Source of the DNA: Nocardiopsis sp. N85
GTDB lineage: Bacteria > Actinomycetota > Actinomycetes > Streptosporangiales > Streptosporangiaceae
Length of the DNA: 64,000 bases
Direction: 5' to 3'
Assembly (NCBI RefSeq): GCF_028882275.1
Contig: NZ_JARBUT010000001.1
Coordinates: 558,001 to 622,000 of the forward strand
A model generated the notes under the pieces. The model was given only the letters and a program-made list of their open reading frames with translations. It was not told the DNA's origin and did not search any database. Of the stretch, positions 62,994 to 64,000 are shown in pieces. The position numbers and the translations under genes were made by a program. Position 1 is the stretch's first letter. Each line of letters begins with the position of its first letter.

Positions 62994-64000
62994 TTGGCGA
63001 CGACGACGGTCCCCGGAGTGGCCCGAACCCGGGCGACGGTGATCAAGGGGCGCGAGCGTCCCCTGTGGAGGGAATGGGCCGGTGCCCTGGACCGACCACT
63101 GACCTCCTACTACCTGATCCTGGGCACGGCGGTACTGCTCATCGCCCTGGGTCTGGTCATGGTGCTCTCCTCCACCATGGTCAAGTCGATCAGCGAGACC
63201 GGCTCCTCCTTCTCCCTCTTCCAGAAGCAGTTGGGGGCGGCCGTCATCGGCCTGCCCCTGATGATCCTGGCCTCCCACATGCCCCAGCAGGTCTTCCGGC
63301 TCGTCGGCTACCCCGCCATGATCGTCTCCGCGGCCCTGCTGCTGCTCACCGTCTTCCAAGGGGTCGAGGTCAACGGCGCCACCCGTTGGCTGGACATCGG
63401 CGGGCTGATCGTCCAGCCCTCCGAACCCGCCAAACTCGCCTTCGTCCTGTGGGGCGCCGGCATCCTCGCCCGCAAGGACGAACTCTCCGAACTCACCGAG
63501 TGGCGCCACCTGCTCTTCCCGCTCCTGCCCGGCTGCGGTCTGCTCGTCCTGCTCGTCCTGCTCGGCTCCAACCTGTCCACCGCACTGGTGTTCCTCGTCA
63601 CCTTTCTCGGCCTGCTGTGGGTGGTCGGCGCACCCGGCAAGCTCTTCGTGGCCATGTTCGGCCTCGTCCTGGGCCTGGCCCTCATCGCCATCGCCATCGA
63701 GCCCTACCGGATGGCCCGCGTCACCACCCTCTTCGACCCCATGGCCGACCCCCAAGGCGCCGGCATGCAGTCCCTCCACGGCCGCTACGCCCTGGGCACC
63801 GGCGGGATCTTCGGCGTCGGCATCGGCGCCAGCCGCGAGAAGTGGGGCTTCCTGCCCTTCGCCGAGTCCGACTTCGTCTTCGCCATCATCGGAGAGGAAT
63901 TCGGCCTCATCGGCACCCTGCTCCTCCTGGCGCTCTTCGGCGTCCTGGGCTACGCCGGGCTGCGGGTGGCCTTCCGCGTCAAGGAACCCTTCCCCCGCCT
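62994..64000 (+). CDS. ftsW: Lipid II polymerase FtsW, N-terminal part (cut by window end)
   Basis: FtsW is the SEDS glycosyltransferase that works with FtsI at the septum. The visible 335 residues have seven or more membrane helices, beginning SYYLILGTAVLLIALGLVMVLSS, then GATRWLDIGGLIVQPSEPAKLAFVLW, LLGSNLSTALVFL and GRYALGTGGIFGVGIGASREKWGFLPFAESDFVFAIIGEEFGLIG, the SEDS signature with the catalytic aspartate expected in ESDF. TTG 62994 is chosen for GGAGGG nine bases upstream. The C-terminus is missing. Confidence 0.95.
   Translation, partial: MATTTVPGVARTRATVIKGRERPLWREWAGALDRPLTSYYLILGTAVLLIALGLVMVLSSTMVKSISETGSSFSLFQKQLGAAVIGLPLMILASHMPQQVFRLVGYPAMIVSAALLLLTVFQGVEVNGATRWLDIGGLIVQPSEPAKLAFVLWGAGILARKDELSELTEWRHLLFPLLPGCGLLVLLVLLGSNLSTALVFLVTFLGLLWVVGAPGKLFVAMFGLVLGLALIAIAIEPYRMARVTTLFDPMADPQGAGMQSLHGRYALGTGGIFGVGIGASREKWGFLPFAESDFVFAIIGEEFGLIGTLLLLALFGVLGYAGLRVAFRVKEPFPR

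Overview
The window is chromosomal DNA of a high-G+C actinomycete. Third codon positions are almost all G or C, GTG and TTG starts are common, and several markers are actinobacterial: a SAM-IV riboswitch, a LexA box of the CGAAC-N4-GTTCG type, DUF3040, DUF574 and a PriA without a working ATPase. Gene order and content fit Streptosporangiales/Nocardiopsis-like organisms. That placement is inference, because no rRNA or other species marker lies in the window. I see no tRNA, rRNA, CRISPR array, insertion sequence or prophage.

Layout. 1-1.5 kb (minus): a J-domain/protein-kinase fusion cut by the window edge and an NrtR-type Nudix regulator with a large palindromic operator. 1.5-9.3 kb (plus): a CoA-transferase, then ruvC-ruvA-ruvB behind a LexA box, yajC, apt and a bifunctional Rel ppGpp enzyme; secD and secF, usually between yajC and apt, are missing. 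9.5-12.9 kb (minus): an F420-type oxidoreductase and a DUF3870/CoA-transferase/glutaryl-CoA dehydrogenase operon. 13.1-16.2 kb (plus): a SAM-IV riboswitch before a class V aminotransferase, then a DUF574 methyltransferase and a DinB-like protein. 16.3-21.8 kb: priA (minus) divergent from fmt-rsmB-rpe. 22-26.4 kb: a PAP2 phosphatase, then an FMN riboswitch controlling ribE-ribBA-ribH, then a PH-like membrane protein. 26.5-30.3 kb: XdhC and a MobA-like cytidylyltransferase (plus), an epimerase and a DUF998 membrane protein (minus).

30.3-37.6 kb is the most accessory-looking part. It has a perfect 42-nt palindrome, a YCII/DGPF protein, an ECF42 sigma factor fused to a decayed tyrosine recombinase, a large membrane-anchored serine/threonine kinase, DUF2470, and a divergent YceI/MarR pair. 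37.6-44.2 kb: SseB, prepilin peptidase, aroC-aroK-aroB, efp, nusB and a methyltransferase. 44.2-51.1 kb: DNA polymerase IV, DUF3040, and a transglutaminase/DUF58/MoxR operon on the minus strand. 51.5-64 kb is the division and cell-wall (dcw) cluster: mraZ-rsmH-ftsL-ftsI, an inverted homocysteine S-methyltransferase, then murE-murF-mraY-murD-ftsW, the last cut by the window end.

Most of the window is housekeeping: recombination repair, stringent response, translation initiation and rRNA modification, riboflavin and shikimate synthesis, and septal peptidoglycan. The most unusual items are the ECF42-recombinase fusion, the 42-nt palindrome in the adjacent divergent promoter region, the J-domain kinase with its NrtR partner, the missing secDF, and six genes that appear to be transcribed without leaders.
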